Under the pieces are notes generated by a model. It searched no databases. It had not been told where the DNA came from and saw only the letters and a program-made list of their open reading frames with translations. DNA of 64,000 bases, from contig NZ_FQLF01000002.1 in the NCBI RefSeq assembly GCF_900120175.1, positions 1,178,001 through 1,242,000 of the forward strand. Direction: 5' to 3'. This stretch comes from Oceanicoccus sp. KOV_DT_Chl. GTDB lineage: Bacteria; Pseudomonadota; Gammaproteobacteria; Pseudomonadales; Dasaniaceae. Shown here piece by piece: positions 34,593 to 42,282 of the stretch; position 1 is the first letter of the stretch; every line of letters begins with the position of its first letter. Made by a program: the position numbers and the translations under genes.

Positions 34593-35120
34593 TACCTTTA
34601 ATATTCTGGTAGAGCAGCTAGGATGCCTTGCTACTTCCCTGATCATTTCGTAATTCTCTAATTGCTTATACTTACCGTTACAATTCTCATCCCATAGAAA
34701 TTCAATAAATTCGGTAGGAGTATTTTCATTTACTAATAATGGGTGCTCCCAGTCAAAAAAACGCGCTCGGCTCAACTTAGTTGAAACCTTATCCCTTTTT
34801 ACTATGGCTAAGAGAAATTTAAGCAAGCCTTCCTCTTCCGTCTTCTCCAGCTCTCTTTCCAACATTAAGATTGCATCTGCCGCTCTCAAGGGATTTTCAA
34901 TTTCATCAGCAAGCAAATCGTAGTCCGTGTCCTGATCTGTACTTGTCATTACATTTTGAATGATCGCGATATCATGATGCGAAAGTTTTCTGCAAGCTTG
35001 GATAAAACGTCGACGCTCACCGTGCTCACCAAAATATTCATCTAGCGCGTCATCGAGGCTGCCAAACAGCTCTTCAATTTCTGCTGCGTTCATACCTCTG
35101 AATAAATCCAATATCGACAT
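34533..35120 (-). pseudogene. unknown cassette gene, 3' end replaced by RAYT repeat
   Basis: From ATG 35120 (AGAGGG ahead), MSILDLFRGMNAAEIEELFG opens a 195-residue frame of acidic helical sequence that I do not recognise. The last residues after RILKVN (from about 34592 on) are encoded by the RAYT repeat, so the native C-terminus is lost. It is the cassette downstream of attC site c on the minus strand. Partly functional expression cannot be excluded. Confidence 0.65.
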
Positions 35121-35165
35121 ACTAACCCTCTGAAATCTATATCTTAGGAACAAACGCTGGTAGCG

Positions 35166-35241
35166 TTATAACGCCTTTAGCAACGGAAAATTACGGAGCC
35201 GAAGGCGCAGTAAGTTTTCCGATTGCCTAAACTTGTTCTGT
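35166..35241 (-). other. integron attC site (c)
   Basis: Arms TTTAGCAACGGAAAA (35176-35190) and TTTTCCGATTGCCTAAA (35215-35231) pair with two bulged bases, the hallmark of attC folding. R' on minus is GTTATAA and R'' is ACAGAAC. R'' is the exact reverse complement of R' (GTTCTGT) of attC site d, as expected when both flank one cassette. Confidence 0.85.
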
Positions 35242-35246
35242 GTTGG

Positions 35247-35570
35247 TTAGTGTACAAGACCTGGAACCTTCGCTTTAAGTATTTTGATTAGTTCTTTATC
35301 CATGTACTCATAGTTATCTGGGATATCCAGTGATATGACGGATTGGTTATTTATTGCCGAGCCAAATTTACCGGATAGTTTCTTTTTATGTGCTTTCTCC
35401 ATGACAAAGATATAGTCTGCCCACTCAATATCTTCGAGACTTACATGCACCTCGGCGTCATTGCTGATGCCTGCGGAATAAACCTCCCACCCCTCAATAT
35501 CGCCGAATATTGCTTCAGCCGTCGGGCTCCTAAGTTTATTCTTGCTACAGAGGAATAATACCTTCGTCAT
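35247..35570 (-). CDS. low-molecular-weight tyrosine phosphatase-like cassette protein
   Basis: A 107-residue phosphatase-like protein. The N-terminal P-loop VLFLCSKNKLRSPTAE holds the CX5RS active site (Cys8, Arg14, Ser15), and the family Asp region appears as SLDIPDNYEYMD. It is shorter than LMW-PTPs and matches the small versions often found as integron cassettes (from memory). It fills the cassette between attC sites d and c almost completely, start about 16 bases from R'. Expression depends on an upstream promoter. Confidence 0.9.
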   Translation of the reverse strand: MTKVLFLCSKNKLRSPTAEAIFGDIEGWEVYSAGISNDAEVHVSLEDIEWADYIFVMEKAHKKKLSGKFGSAINNQSVISLDIPDNYEYMDKELIKILKAKVPGLVH

Positions 35571-35585
35571 TCATACTCCGTGGAC

Positions 35586-35699
35586 ACAGAACGCCTTTGT
35601 CATTTGCGTTTTGGTTGTAGTGGAGTTTTGGGGTAAAGTGGCGCAGCCACCCCAAAACAGAGCGTAGACCAAAACGTCAAATGGACAAAATTGTTATAT
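35586..35699 (-). other. integron attC site (d)
   Basis: A 114-base site: outer arms CTTTGTCATTTGCGTTTTGG (from 35595) and the inverse at 35668-35690 pair along 20 bases with two extrahelical bases in one strand; an inner GTTTTGGGGT/ACCCCAAAAC hairpin fills the middle. R' on minus is GTTCTGT, R'' is ATATAAC, the latter exactly complementary to R' GTTATAT of site e. Confidence 0.9.
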
Positions 35700-35700
35700 T

Positions 35701-36048
35701 TCATTTGGCACTCAGTTTAAACATACGCTTAAGGCGCATTAGCCAAACATCAACAATTTTGGCATTTGGCACGGTGTCGAGACCTTCATATTGGCGATCT
35801 AAGATTCTGCGAATAATACTTCGGTCGTTACCCACATATACTACTGCCTCACAACAACTAACATTAATAGCTTCGATTGCTTGGCCTACCTCAGCTTCTG
35901 TTCTTGGTTGTCTCTTAAAATAACAACTAAGATCATCCGATTCCATTAACTCCGGAGCTTCCATTTCAGGTAAGCAGCAAAGCATACAATTTCCATCTTC
36001 GACGATGAAATCACCGGAACAGTTTTTTTCGTAGGCCTCAATCTTCAT
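35701..36048 (-). CDS. ferredoxin-like cassette protein
   Basis: A 115-residue protein with seven Cys (residues 10, 21, 24, 25, 42, 65, 66). The arrangement GNCMLCCLPEMEAPELM, CYFKRQPRTEAEVGQAI and SCCEAVVYVGND.SIIRRI resembles a family of small ferredoxin-like proteins from other bacteria. Whether it binds a cluster is unproven. It lies between attC sites e and d as a complete cassette, beginning four bases after R'. Confidence 0.75.
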   Translation of the reverse strand: MKIEAYEKNCSGDFIVEDGNCMLCCLPEMEAPELMESDDLSCYFKRQPRTEAEVGQAIEAINVSCCEAVVYVGNDRSIIRRILDRQYEGLDTVPNAKIVDVWLMRLKRMFKLSAK

Positions 36049-36051
36049 AAA

Positions 36052-36139
36052 ATATAACGCCGCTATAAAAGGCGCGCTTTAGCGCGTCCAGTGGAGGCCG
36101 TATTTTTGGCCGGAACGATTTTTGATAGCCTTGTTAACA
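36052..36139 (-). other. integron attC site (e)
   Basis: R'' TGTTAAC (36133-36139 on the minus strand) and R' GTTATAT (36052-36058). Outer arms GCTATAAAA / ATTTTTGATAGC with a bulge; inner GC-rich hairpins (GGCCG...CGGCC). R'' is the exact complement of a GTTAACA at 36489-36495, which thus marks the start of the next cassette upstream. Confidence 0.82.
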
Positions 36140-36183
36140 CTGGGCCTGGCACATTGCTGCCTTAGACCCAGATATAAAACTAC

Positions 36184-36306
36184 TTAATGGCAGTGGTAAG
36201 GCTTTGATCCTGCATGACAGCCATCTTTATCTGTACCCCCAGAATGGGCCTGTACAAATGATACTGCTAATAATGATGCAAAAAATAACGCGATAACCTT
36301 TTTCAT
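36184..36306 (-). CDS. 40-residue exported YHYH-type peptide, cassette gene
   Basis: ATG 36306 with AAGGAAAGAG in front gives a signal peptide (MKKVIALFFASLLAVSFVQA) and a 20-residue mature peptide HSGGTDKDGCHAGSKPYHCH. The HSGGTDxxGCH...YHCH pattern is a known small secreted motif (YHYH-type), rich in possible metal ligands (His, Cys). attC site e follows 45 bases after the stop and the R' at 36489 precedes it, so it is a complete cassette. Confidence 0.82.
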   Translation of the reverse strand: MKKVIALFFASLLAVSFVQAHSGGTDKDGCHAGSKPYHCH

Positions 36307-36488
36307 AGTCTCTTTCCTTGTGATTGAGTTTATTATTTGGTTATCCGTTTCCATAAGCACCCAATTCCTGTGAGTGTTTCGTGCCCGTTAACTAGAAAAT
36401 TCGATACTATATATGATAGCTTCAATAATTAAGCCTTTACGATTTTGAATATATTACTACTGTTAGTTACGCGCCATATTCATAAGAG

Positions 36489-36497
36489 TGTTAACGC
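36489..36497 (-). other. R' core site at start of the cassette array
   Basis: On the minus strand GCGTTAACA; the heptamer GTTAACA is the exact partner of R'' of attC site e. No second half of an attC and no integrase gene lie upstream, so it may be an attI remnant or the last half of a degraded attC. Confidence 0.5.
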
Positions 36498-36507
36498 TTA
36501 TTATATC

Positions 36508-36732
36508 GACCAGTCGGTATAAGTATTTTTACACAGACCGGTCGGTATAAGTTGTAAAAACAGAGGTAATTGCTGACCAGTCGGTATATGTCTTTCCATT
36601 AGCACAGCCATGCCCTCCCTAAGCCTTTGATTTTTATTGTGAAAGCATAATACCCGCAATTGCAATTAATTCAACCGACGCGTCCTAATTAAATGGGCTA
36701 TATGCACTTATACGAGACGAGTCGGTATAAGA
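36508..36732. repeat. four copies of a 17-base operator-like motif
   Basis: GACCAGTCGGTATAAGT at 36508-36524, 36536-36552 (with GG in place of AG), 36575-36591 (TATATGT end) and 36716-36732 (GACGAG... form). The core reads ACCGACYGGTC on the other strand, a palindrome of the type bound by TetR-family repressors. An inverse piece (ACTTATACCG) is at 36842. They lie in the 622-base gap 36307-36928 between the peptide gene and the ABC permease; the rest of this gap holds the R' site and no gene. Confidence 0.7.
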
Positions 36733-36928
36733 TGCCAAAAATCTCCCAACACCTAATTTTAAGCTTCTGATTTGAAAGGTAAAAACAAACTGAGCACTTA
36801 TAATCCGACTTATAGAGAAAGGGTCTGCTTTTTCTGATTTTTACTTATACCGTATAAACAATCACACTTGCGCTTGTTGGTATCATCAACTGCTTAGGTT
36901 TCAACCTTAGTTATTTGGTTTATCGCGA

Positions 36929-38035
36929 TTAATCTAATGTCTTATTAAATCGATAGGACGCTACCATTAGCCCCACCACAGTAAACCCACCCAGCCACAG
37001 GCTATCGAACACCAAGGCTTGAATTTCTGCGCCGCGTAATACAATGCCGCGGATCATGCGCATAAAATGTGTTGCCGGCAATGCCTCTGAAATGTATTGA
37101 GCTATGATTGGCATGGCCTCATAGGGGAACATAAAACCGCTCAGCAATATCGATGGCAATAATATAAATACAGTCATTTGCATGGCCTGTAGCTGGGTAG
37201 TGGCAATCGTTGAAATAATTAAGCCAAGGGTAAGGCTGGCAGAGATAAACAACAAAGTCGCCAGGAAAATATCAATCAAGCCACCATTGATTGGCACGTC
37301 AAAAATCACCCGTCCCAAGCCTAGTATTATCGCAACCTGAATCAGGCCGACAAAAATATACGGAAATATTTTTCCTACCATTAATTCAATGGGGCGAATA
37401 GGTGTGGTTATGAGTAATTCCATATTACCGCGTTCTTTTTCCCGGACGATGGCAACAGCGGTAAATAAAATCATGGTCATGGTTAAGATAATGGCGGTTA
37501 TTCCTGGCACTATATTGACTGCTGACCGTCTTTCCGGATTAAAAAATAAGGCCACATCAAACGTAGCTACCCGCTGCGCATACGGTAAACCCGGATCGAT
37601 AAGTACTGCATTCAATGGCATTTGTTGCAATTGCAACAGGGCAGCACTGATCATGGTGTCTGATCCATCCACTAACCACTGCCCCACTGTTTCACCGCGA
37701 CTGATACGCTGCGTTAGATTAACCGGCAGCACTAACGCCGCTCGAATTTCACCCGCGACAATCGCCATCTCCGCCTCTTTTGGCGTAGCATAGGTAGCGG
37801 CTACGTTAACTACTTGGGTCGCCTTTACCGCCTCGGTAATCACCCGCGCCACCGTGCTCTGGCTCATGTCGACTACGCCAACAGGAATTTCCCGCACATC
37901 TGTATTAATGGCATAACCGAACAGCAGTAACTCGACCAGCGGAATCATTATAATCATGCCAAAACTGATTCGATCACGTCGCAGCTGTTTGAATTCTTTG
38001 CTGACAATGGACTGGATTCGGCGCAACGAGATCAC
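36929..38035 (-). CDS. ABC-2 type permease (YbhS/YbhR-like)
   Basis: A 368-residue inner membrane protein: N-terminal helix (IIMIPLVELLLFGYAI), a large periplasmic domain starting DVREIPVGVVDMSQS, and five more helices with the ABC-2 block VREKERGNMELLITTPIRPIELMVGKI. The GTG start at 38035 overlaps the ATPase stop (GTGA). E. coli YbhS and YbhR are two such subunits; only one is present here, so the exporter would be a homodimer or lacks a partner. The gene ends at the border of the cassette region. Confidence 0.92.
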   Translation of the reverse strand: MISLRRIQSIVSKEFKQLRRDRISFGMIIMIPLVELLLFGYAINTDVREIPVGVVDMSQSTVARVITEAVKATQVVNVAATYATPKEAEMAIVAGEIRAALVLPVNLTQRISRGETVGQWLVDGSDTMISAALLQLQQMPLNAVLIDPGLPYAQRVATFDVALFFNPERRSAVNIVPGITAIILTMTMILFTAVAIVREKERGNMELLITTPIRPIELMVGKIFPYIFVGLIQVAIILGLGRVIFDVPINGGLIDIFLATLLFISASLTLGLIISTIATTQLQAMQMTVFILLPSILLSGFMFPYEAMPIIAQYISEALPATHFMRMIRGIVLRGAEIQALVFDSLWLGGFTVVGLMVASYRFNKTLD

Positions 38036-38952
38036 AGTTTTTCCCCGCCGGTTACGGTCACAAACACATCTTCGAGACTGGGCCTGACCGGATGACAATG
38101 CGCATCTTTGCCCAGCACTTGCTGTAGTAACGACATGGGGTCGGGTTCTTTTTTATCGACCAACACCCGCAAGCGCAAGCCTTGCTGCGCCGCTGAAAGC
38201 ACATCAGGTAGTGCTAGCACACGCGTTTTAATAGCCCGTAGATTGTTGGCATCCACTTCTATGACATGCGCGGGCAGATCATCCATTAATTGCGCTGGTG
38301 AACCTTCCGTGCGCATTTGTCCGCGATCAAGAATGGCCAACTGATGGCAACGCTCTGCTTCATCCATGTAATGGGTTGATACTAAAATAGTGACGCCCTG
38401 ATCACAGAGATCAAATAATTTTTCCCAAAAATCACGACGATTTTCCGGGTCAACCGCAGACGTAGGTTCATCTAAAAATAATAATGATGGCTTATGTAGT
38501 GTCGCTGCAGCCAATGCCAGTCGCTGGCGTTGGCCACCGCTCATGCTACCCACCCGTTGCTGCCTCATGGGATGCAATGAATATTGGCCTAATAACTCTT
38601 GGATACGGGATTTTAATGGCCGCGATTCAAGCCCAAAAATTTCCCCCATAAATTGCAGGTTTTCCGCCACGGTTAAATCATCGTAGAGCGAAAACTTTTG
38701 AGTCATATAACCAATCTGTCGCTTCAATATTTCAGATTGCTCGGGAACATTTAATCCCAACACTGTGGCGCTACCTTCACTGGGCGTTAATAACCCACAG
38801 AGCATACGAATGGTTGTCGATTTACCGCAACCGTTAGGCCCCAAAAAGCCATAGATTGACGCTTTGGGCACTGTCAGGTTGAGATGATCTACCGCCGTTA
38901 AGTCTCCAAAGCGCAAGGTCAAATCCTGCGTGACAATGGCTGCCTCACTCAC
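38032..38952 (-). CDS. ABC transporter ATP-binding protein (YbhF-like)
   Basis: A 306-residue ATPase: Walker A GPNGCGKSTT, Q-loop MTQKF, signature MSGGQRQRLALA, Walker B LLFLDEPTSAVD, and switch His in VSTHYMDEA. Single nucleotide-binding domain, shorter than the double-domain E. coli YbhF. It should power the ABC-2 permease and overlaps both neighbours by four bases, so all three are one operon. Confidence 0.95.
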   Translation of the reverse strand: MSEAAIVTQDLTLRFGDLTAVDHLNLTVPKASIYGFLGPNGCGKSTTIRMLCGLLTPSEGSATVLGLNVPEQSEILKRQIGYMTQKFSLYDDLTVAENLQFMGEIFGLESRPLKSRIQELLGQYSLHPMRQQRVGSMSGGQRQRLALAAATLHKPSLLFLDEPTSAVDPENRRDFWEKLFDLCDQGVTILVSTHYMDEAERCHQLAILDRGQMRTEGSPAQLMDDLPAHVIEVDANNLRAIKTRVLALPDVLSAAQQGLRLRVLVDKKEPDPMSLLQQVLGKDAHCHPVRPSLEDVFVTVTGGEKL

Positions 38953-39914
38953 TCCTGTGCTGCCTCAGGAAGTAATACTTGTGCGGGAGTCCCACTGGGC
39001 AGGTCATTACCATCCACAATATCGACCTCGGCCAAATACACCAATCGCGATCGTTCTTCGGCATTCAAGGCGTAATACGGTGTGAAGGCCGGGTCTCTGG
39101 CAATCCAGCGCAAGCTACCGCTAAAGGTTTGATCAATGCCGTCAACGCGCACGGATAAGGTGTCGCCAATATGCAATCGCGCCCGATAGGGTTCCGGTAC
39201 ATACACGCGGGCATAAGGTGCTTGATTCGCTAACAGCGCCGCTACGGTAGAACCTGCTGGTACCCGCTCACCAATATGCCAGGGCAAGCTATCCAGATAA
39301 CCATCACGAGTCGCTTCAATGCTTAATTCATCCAGTGTCAGAATCTCCTGTTCGAGTTTGGCAAGTGCCGCGTGATAGCTTGCTTCGGCCTGGTCCAATT
39401 CTTCCTGACGGGTACCATTGGTCAATACCAATAATTGTTCATTCGCATTTTCCAGGCCCGCACTGGCTGAATCCCGCTCCGCTGTGGCGCGATCAAGCTC
39501 AACCTGTGACGCCAGCTTTTGTTCCACCAGAGTCACTGCTCGCCGATAATTTTTTTCAGTTTGTGACAAGGTTGCCCGTGCGCCATCCAGCCGTGCTTTG
39601 GCCGCGGCTATATCTTCCGGTCGGGCGCCGTTACGTCGCTCTTCCAATACGGCAGCCGCATGCGCGACTTCGGCCTTGGCCTGCGATACCTTTGCTTGCT
39701 GCCGACGATCATCCAACTGCACTAACAAGGTGCCGGCGCTGACATTGCTACCCTCCGCTACCGGTGCCGCTACGATAATTTCAGCCGCCGTGGTCTTAAG
39801 CAAAATACGATCCCGCTCCAGCGTACCCAGAGCCTGTGGTGGCGACAAGTCACTACAAGCGCTTAGTACCAAACAAGCCATTAGAGATAAAACATAAAGC
39901 GTTTTCATAACCAT
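38949..39914 (-). CDS. HlyD-family membrane fusion lipoprotein (YbhG-like)
   Basis: A 321-residue periplasmic adaptor. The signal ends MACLVLSACSD with a lipobox (Cys), then a lipoyl-like half (DRILLKTTAAEIIVAAPVAEG), a coiled-coil hairpin (residues about 70-190) and a second lipoyl/barrel part. Together with the ATPase and permease this forms an export system for drugs or other amphiphiles, likely joining an outer membrane channel elsewhere. ATG at 39914 or 39908 are both possible. Confidence 0.92.
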   Translation of the reverse strand: MVMKTLYVLSLMACLVLSACSDLSPPQALGTLERDRILLKTTAAEIIVAAPVAEGSNVSAGTLLVQLDDRRQQAKVSQAKAEVAHAAAVLEERRNGARPEDIAAAKARLDGARATLSQTEKNYRRAVTLVEQKLASQVELDRATAERDSASAGLENANEQLLVLTNGTRQEELDQAEASYHAALAKLEQEILTLDELSIEATRDGYLDSLPWHIGERVPAGSTVAALLANQAPYARVYVPEPYRARLHIGDTLSVRVDGIDQTFSGSLRWIARDPAFTPYYALNAEERSRLVYLAEVDIVDGNDLPSGTPAQVLLPEAAQE

Positions 39915-40347
39915 GCTACCCAGCGATAATAATAGTGAGCTAACCCTATGAACAATGTCATTATAGTCTTGACCTCTAATTCCATGAGCAGAAATGTAAA
40001 CGGCTATGCGACTTCACCGACAGACCCAGGCAAACATTCTCGCCAACATAATTACCACCTTTAGTCTAAGCGCTCAGCACAACAATGTCACCGCGACCCA
40101 ACAGTCGCAAATAAATTGGCCTTATGCTAATTTATTCTCGGCTTACGCTGCTAACATAGATTAAATAACAACGGGGCCAAAGTTCTAACAGGGTTAATCG
40201 CCCGCGCCAACGCAGCACCCTAAAACTGATTTTAATCATGGAGCATCGGTACTGCCCCGCAATTGCTTGCAGGCTTTAGCGAGATGACCGATGATACAGC
40301 ACCAGCCATAGCTTTTCTGAACGCTCTATTGTTAATAGAATAGCCCC
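39915..40347. other. divergent intergenic region
   Basis: A 433-base region between the exporter operon (minus) and the PLD gene (plus); it must hold both promoters. A hairpin CATCGGT...ACCGATG spans about 40244-40293. No TetR-type motif like those at 36508 was seen here. Confidence 0.45.
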
Positions 40348-41484
40348 ATGACAACAACGCCAGCAGCATCGAAGCAGTCTAGTAATAGTTGGCAAACCGA
40401 GACTATTTTTGACTCTGCCCGCGAGCACTTCGACAGTATGCTGGCGGGAATTAACCAAGCCAGCCAATCCATTGAACTGGCGATCTATATTTTTGAACTG
40501 GATGTTATTGGTAAACGTTTTGTCGATCACTTACAACGCGCCGCTCAGCGCGGTGTCACCGTACGTGTCCTGGTAGATGGTATCGGCTCCTCCCGTTCAG
40601 CCGATACGCTGGGAGAATTATTAACCGGCGCTGGCGCTGAATTTCGTATTTACCACCCTCTCCCCTGGTACTGGGATAGTTATCGCTGGTCACTGCGTCA
40701 CGGCAGCTGGATCAGTAAGTTCTGGCATTTTATTAACGTCGTCAATCGCCGCGACCATCGAAAATTTATGGTGATTGATAACCATACAGCCTGGTGTGGC
40801 AACTTTAATCTCAGCGATGACCATCTTGGCGCGCGATTACCTTGGCGCGATTACGGCGTTTGCGTATCCGGGCGGCCAATCACACAATTGCAGATTAATT
40901 TTGATCGGGTATGGCAAGGTGAAGAGGCTATCCGCGGCTTGACTGACTTTAAATACAGCTGCAGCAATCTATCTTTTCGCCTGCGCTGGCTACGCAATCG
41001 CAATTTAATCGCTAGAATCCGCAACGCGCAGCAACGCATATGGATTTGCAGCGCCTACTTCTCACCATCAGGCGCTATTCTTAGAGCTATAAAAGCAGCA
41101 CGTAATAAAAATATTGATGTCCGATTAATTGTGGCCGGGCGATCCGATGTGGCGTTATTCCCATTACTTACCTCTAGTTACTACGCCGATCTATTAAAGC
41201 TGGGAGTAAAAATTTATCAATATGAGCATGGCGTATTACACGCCAAAGTGATACTCGTGGACCAACACTGTGTCATCGGCAGCACCAATCTCAATCACCG
41301 CAGTTTTTATCATGATTTGGAATTGGATGTGGTACTTGATCAAACGGCATCAATTACCCGCATGGAAAACTTATTGCTATCAGACATGGACAATGCGCGG
41401 CTTATTAACAGCCGCGATGTTTCCATACTAAGCCGTTCTTTCTGGCTTGGCTGGGTGCCACGCATACTACGTTATTGGATGTAA
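40348..41484 (+). CDS. cardiolipin synthase-like phospholipase D protein (ClsB-like)
   Basis: A 378-residue PLD-superfamily protein with two HKD motifs, HRKFMVIDN and LHAKVILVDQ, each followed by the GNFN / GSTNLNHRS signature. Lack of N-terminal membrane helices fits ClsB rather than ClsA. It would join phosphatidylglycerol or related lipids into cardiolipin. The following EEP gene starts 3 bases after its stop, as clsB and ybhP are coupled in E. coli. The ybhS-ybhF-ybhG-like operon lies next to it, also as in E. coli. Confidence 0.9.
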   Translation: MTTTPAASKQSSNSWQTETIFDSAREHFDSMLAGINQASQSIELAIYIFELDVIGKRFVDHLQRAAQRGVTVRVLVDGIGSSRSADTLGELLTGAGAEFRIYHPLPWYWDSYRWSLRHGSWISKFWHFINVVNRRDHRKFMVIDNHTAWCGNFNLSDDHLGARLPWRDYGVCVSGRPITQLQINFDRVWQGEEAIRGLTDFKYSCSNLSFRLRWLRNRNLIARIRNAQQRIWICSAYFSPSGAILRAIKAARNKNIDVRLIVAGRSDVALFPLLTSSYYADLLKLGVKIYQYEHGVLHAKVILVDQHCVIGSTNLNHRSFYHDLELDVVLDQTASITRMENLLLSDMDNARLINSRDVSILSRSFWLGWVPRILRYWM

Positions 41485-41487
41485 ATA

Positions 41488-42225
41488 ATGGATGCTTCCA
41501 CTACCAGGTTGCGCGTGTGCACTTACAATATCCACAAAGGATTTTGTTCAATGAACCTGCGCTTTATTCTTGATGATTTGCGCCAGGCGATGAGAGCGCT
41601 AAATGCTGACTTACTGTTCCTGCAGGAAGTCATTGGTGAGCGCCTCGACGCACAACCTGTTGTTGAGGGGGTAGCCACGTCGCAGTTTGAATTTCTTGCC
41701 GACGAGGTGTGGCCACACCACGCCTATGGAAAAAATGCGATATACCAGCGCGGTCATCATGGCAATGCCATATTAAGCAAATGGCCGCTACTGGAATCAG
41801 AAAACCACGATATTAGTCGCTGGTGGTTTTCACAGCGCGGCATTCTAAGCTGTCAATTAGAAAATGGCGTCTACGCCATTTGCATCCACCTGGGCTTGCT
41901 ACAAAGCGAACGCCGTAAGCAACTGCAACAATTACACAATTTAATCACCGAAAAAATTCCCGCGAACTCACCACTGCTTATTGCCGGTGATTTCAACGAC
42001 TGGAATCTCAGCTTGCATCGCAAGCTACAACAATTTGGCTTACGGGAAGCATTGAGTGAAACACAGGGCAAACCGGGCAAAACATATCCCGCGCGCATGC
42101 CGCTGTTTCGAATGGATCGTATTTATTTTCGCAACCTGCAATTACTGGATGCAAAAGTACTTAGCGGCGTACGCTGGCAACGGCTATCGGACCACAGCGC
42201 AGTTGTTGCCAGCTTTAGAGTATGA
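41488..42225 (+). CDS. endonuclease/exonuclease/phosphatase family protein (YbhP-like)
   Basis: A 245-residue EEP-fold hydrolase: LRVCTYNIHKGF start, LFLQEV with the metal Glu, the GNAILSKWPL block, IAGDFNDWN and the final SDHSAVVA motif with Asp/His. It likely acts on a phosphodiester, perhaps a lipid or nucleotide, in concert with the upstream PLD protein. Three bases separate the two genes, so they are cotranscribed. Confidence 0.91.
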   Translation: MDASTTRLRVCTYNIHKGFCSMNLRFILDDLRQAMRALNADLLFLQEVIGERLDAQPVVEGVATSQFEFLADEVWPHHAYGKNAIYQRGHHGNAILSKWPLLESENHDISRWWFSQRGILSCQLENGVYAICIHLGLLQSERRKQLQQLHNLITEKIPANSPLLIAGDFNDWNLSLHRKLQQFGLREALSETQGKPGKTYPARMPLFRMDRIYFRNLQLLDAKVLSGVRWQRLSDHSAVVASFRV

Positions 42226-42282
42226 CAGTAACTTAATAGTTAATTCTTAACAGAGCCATGCACATTAACATGTGCTCTATTC

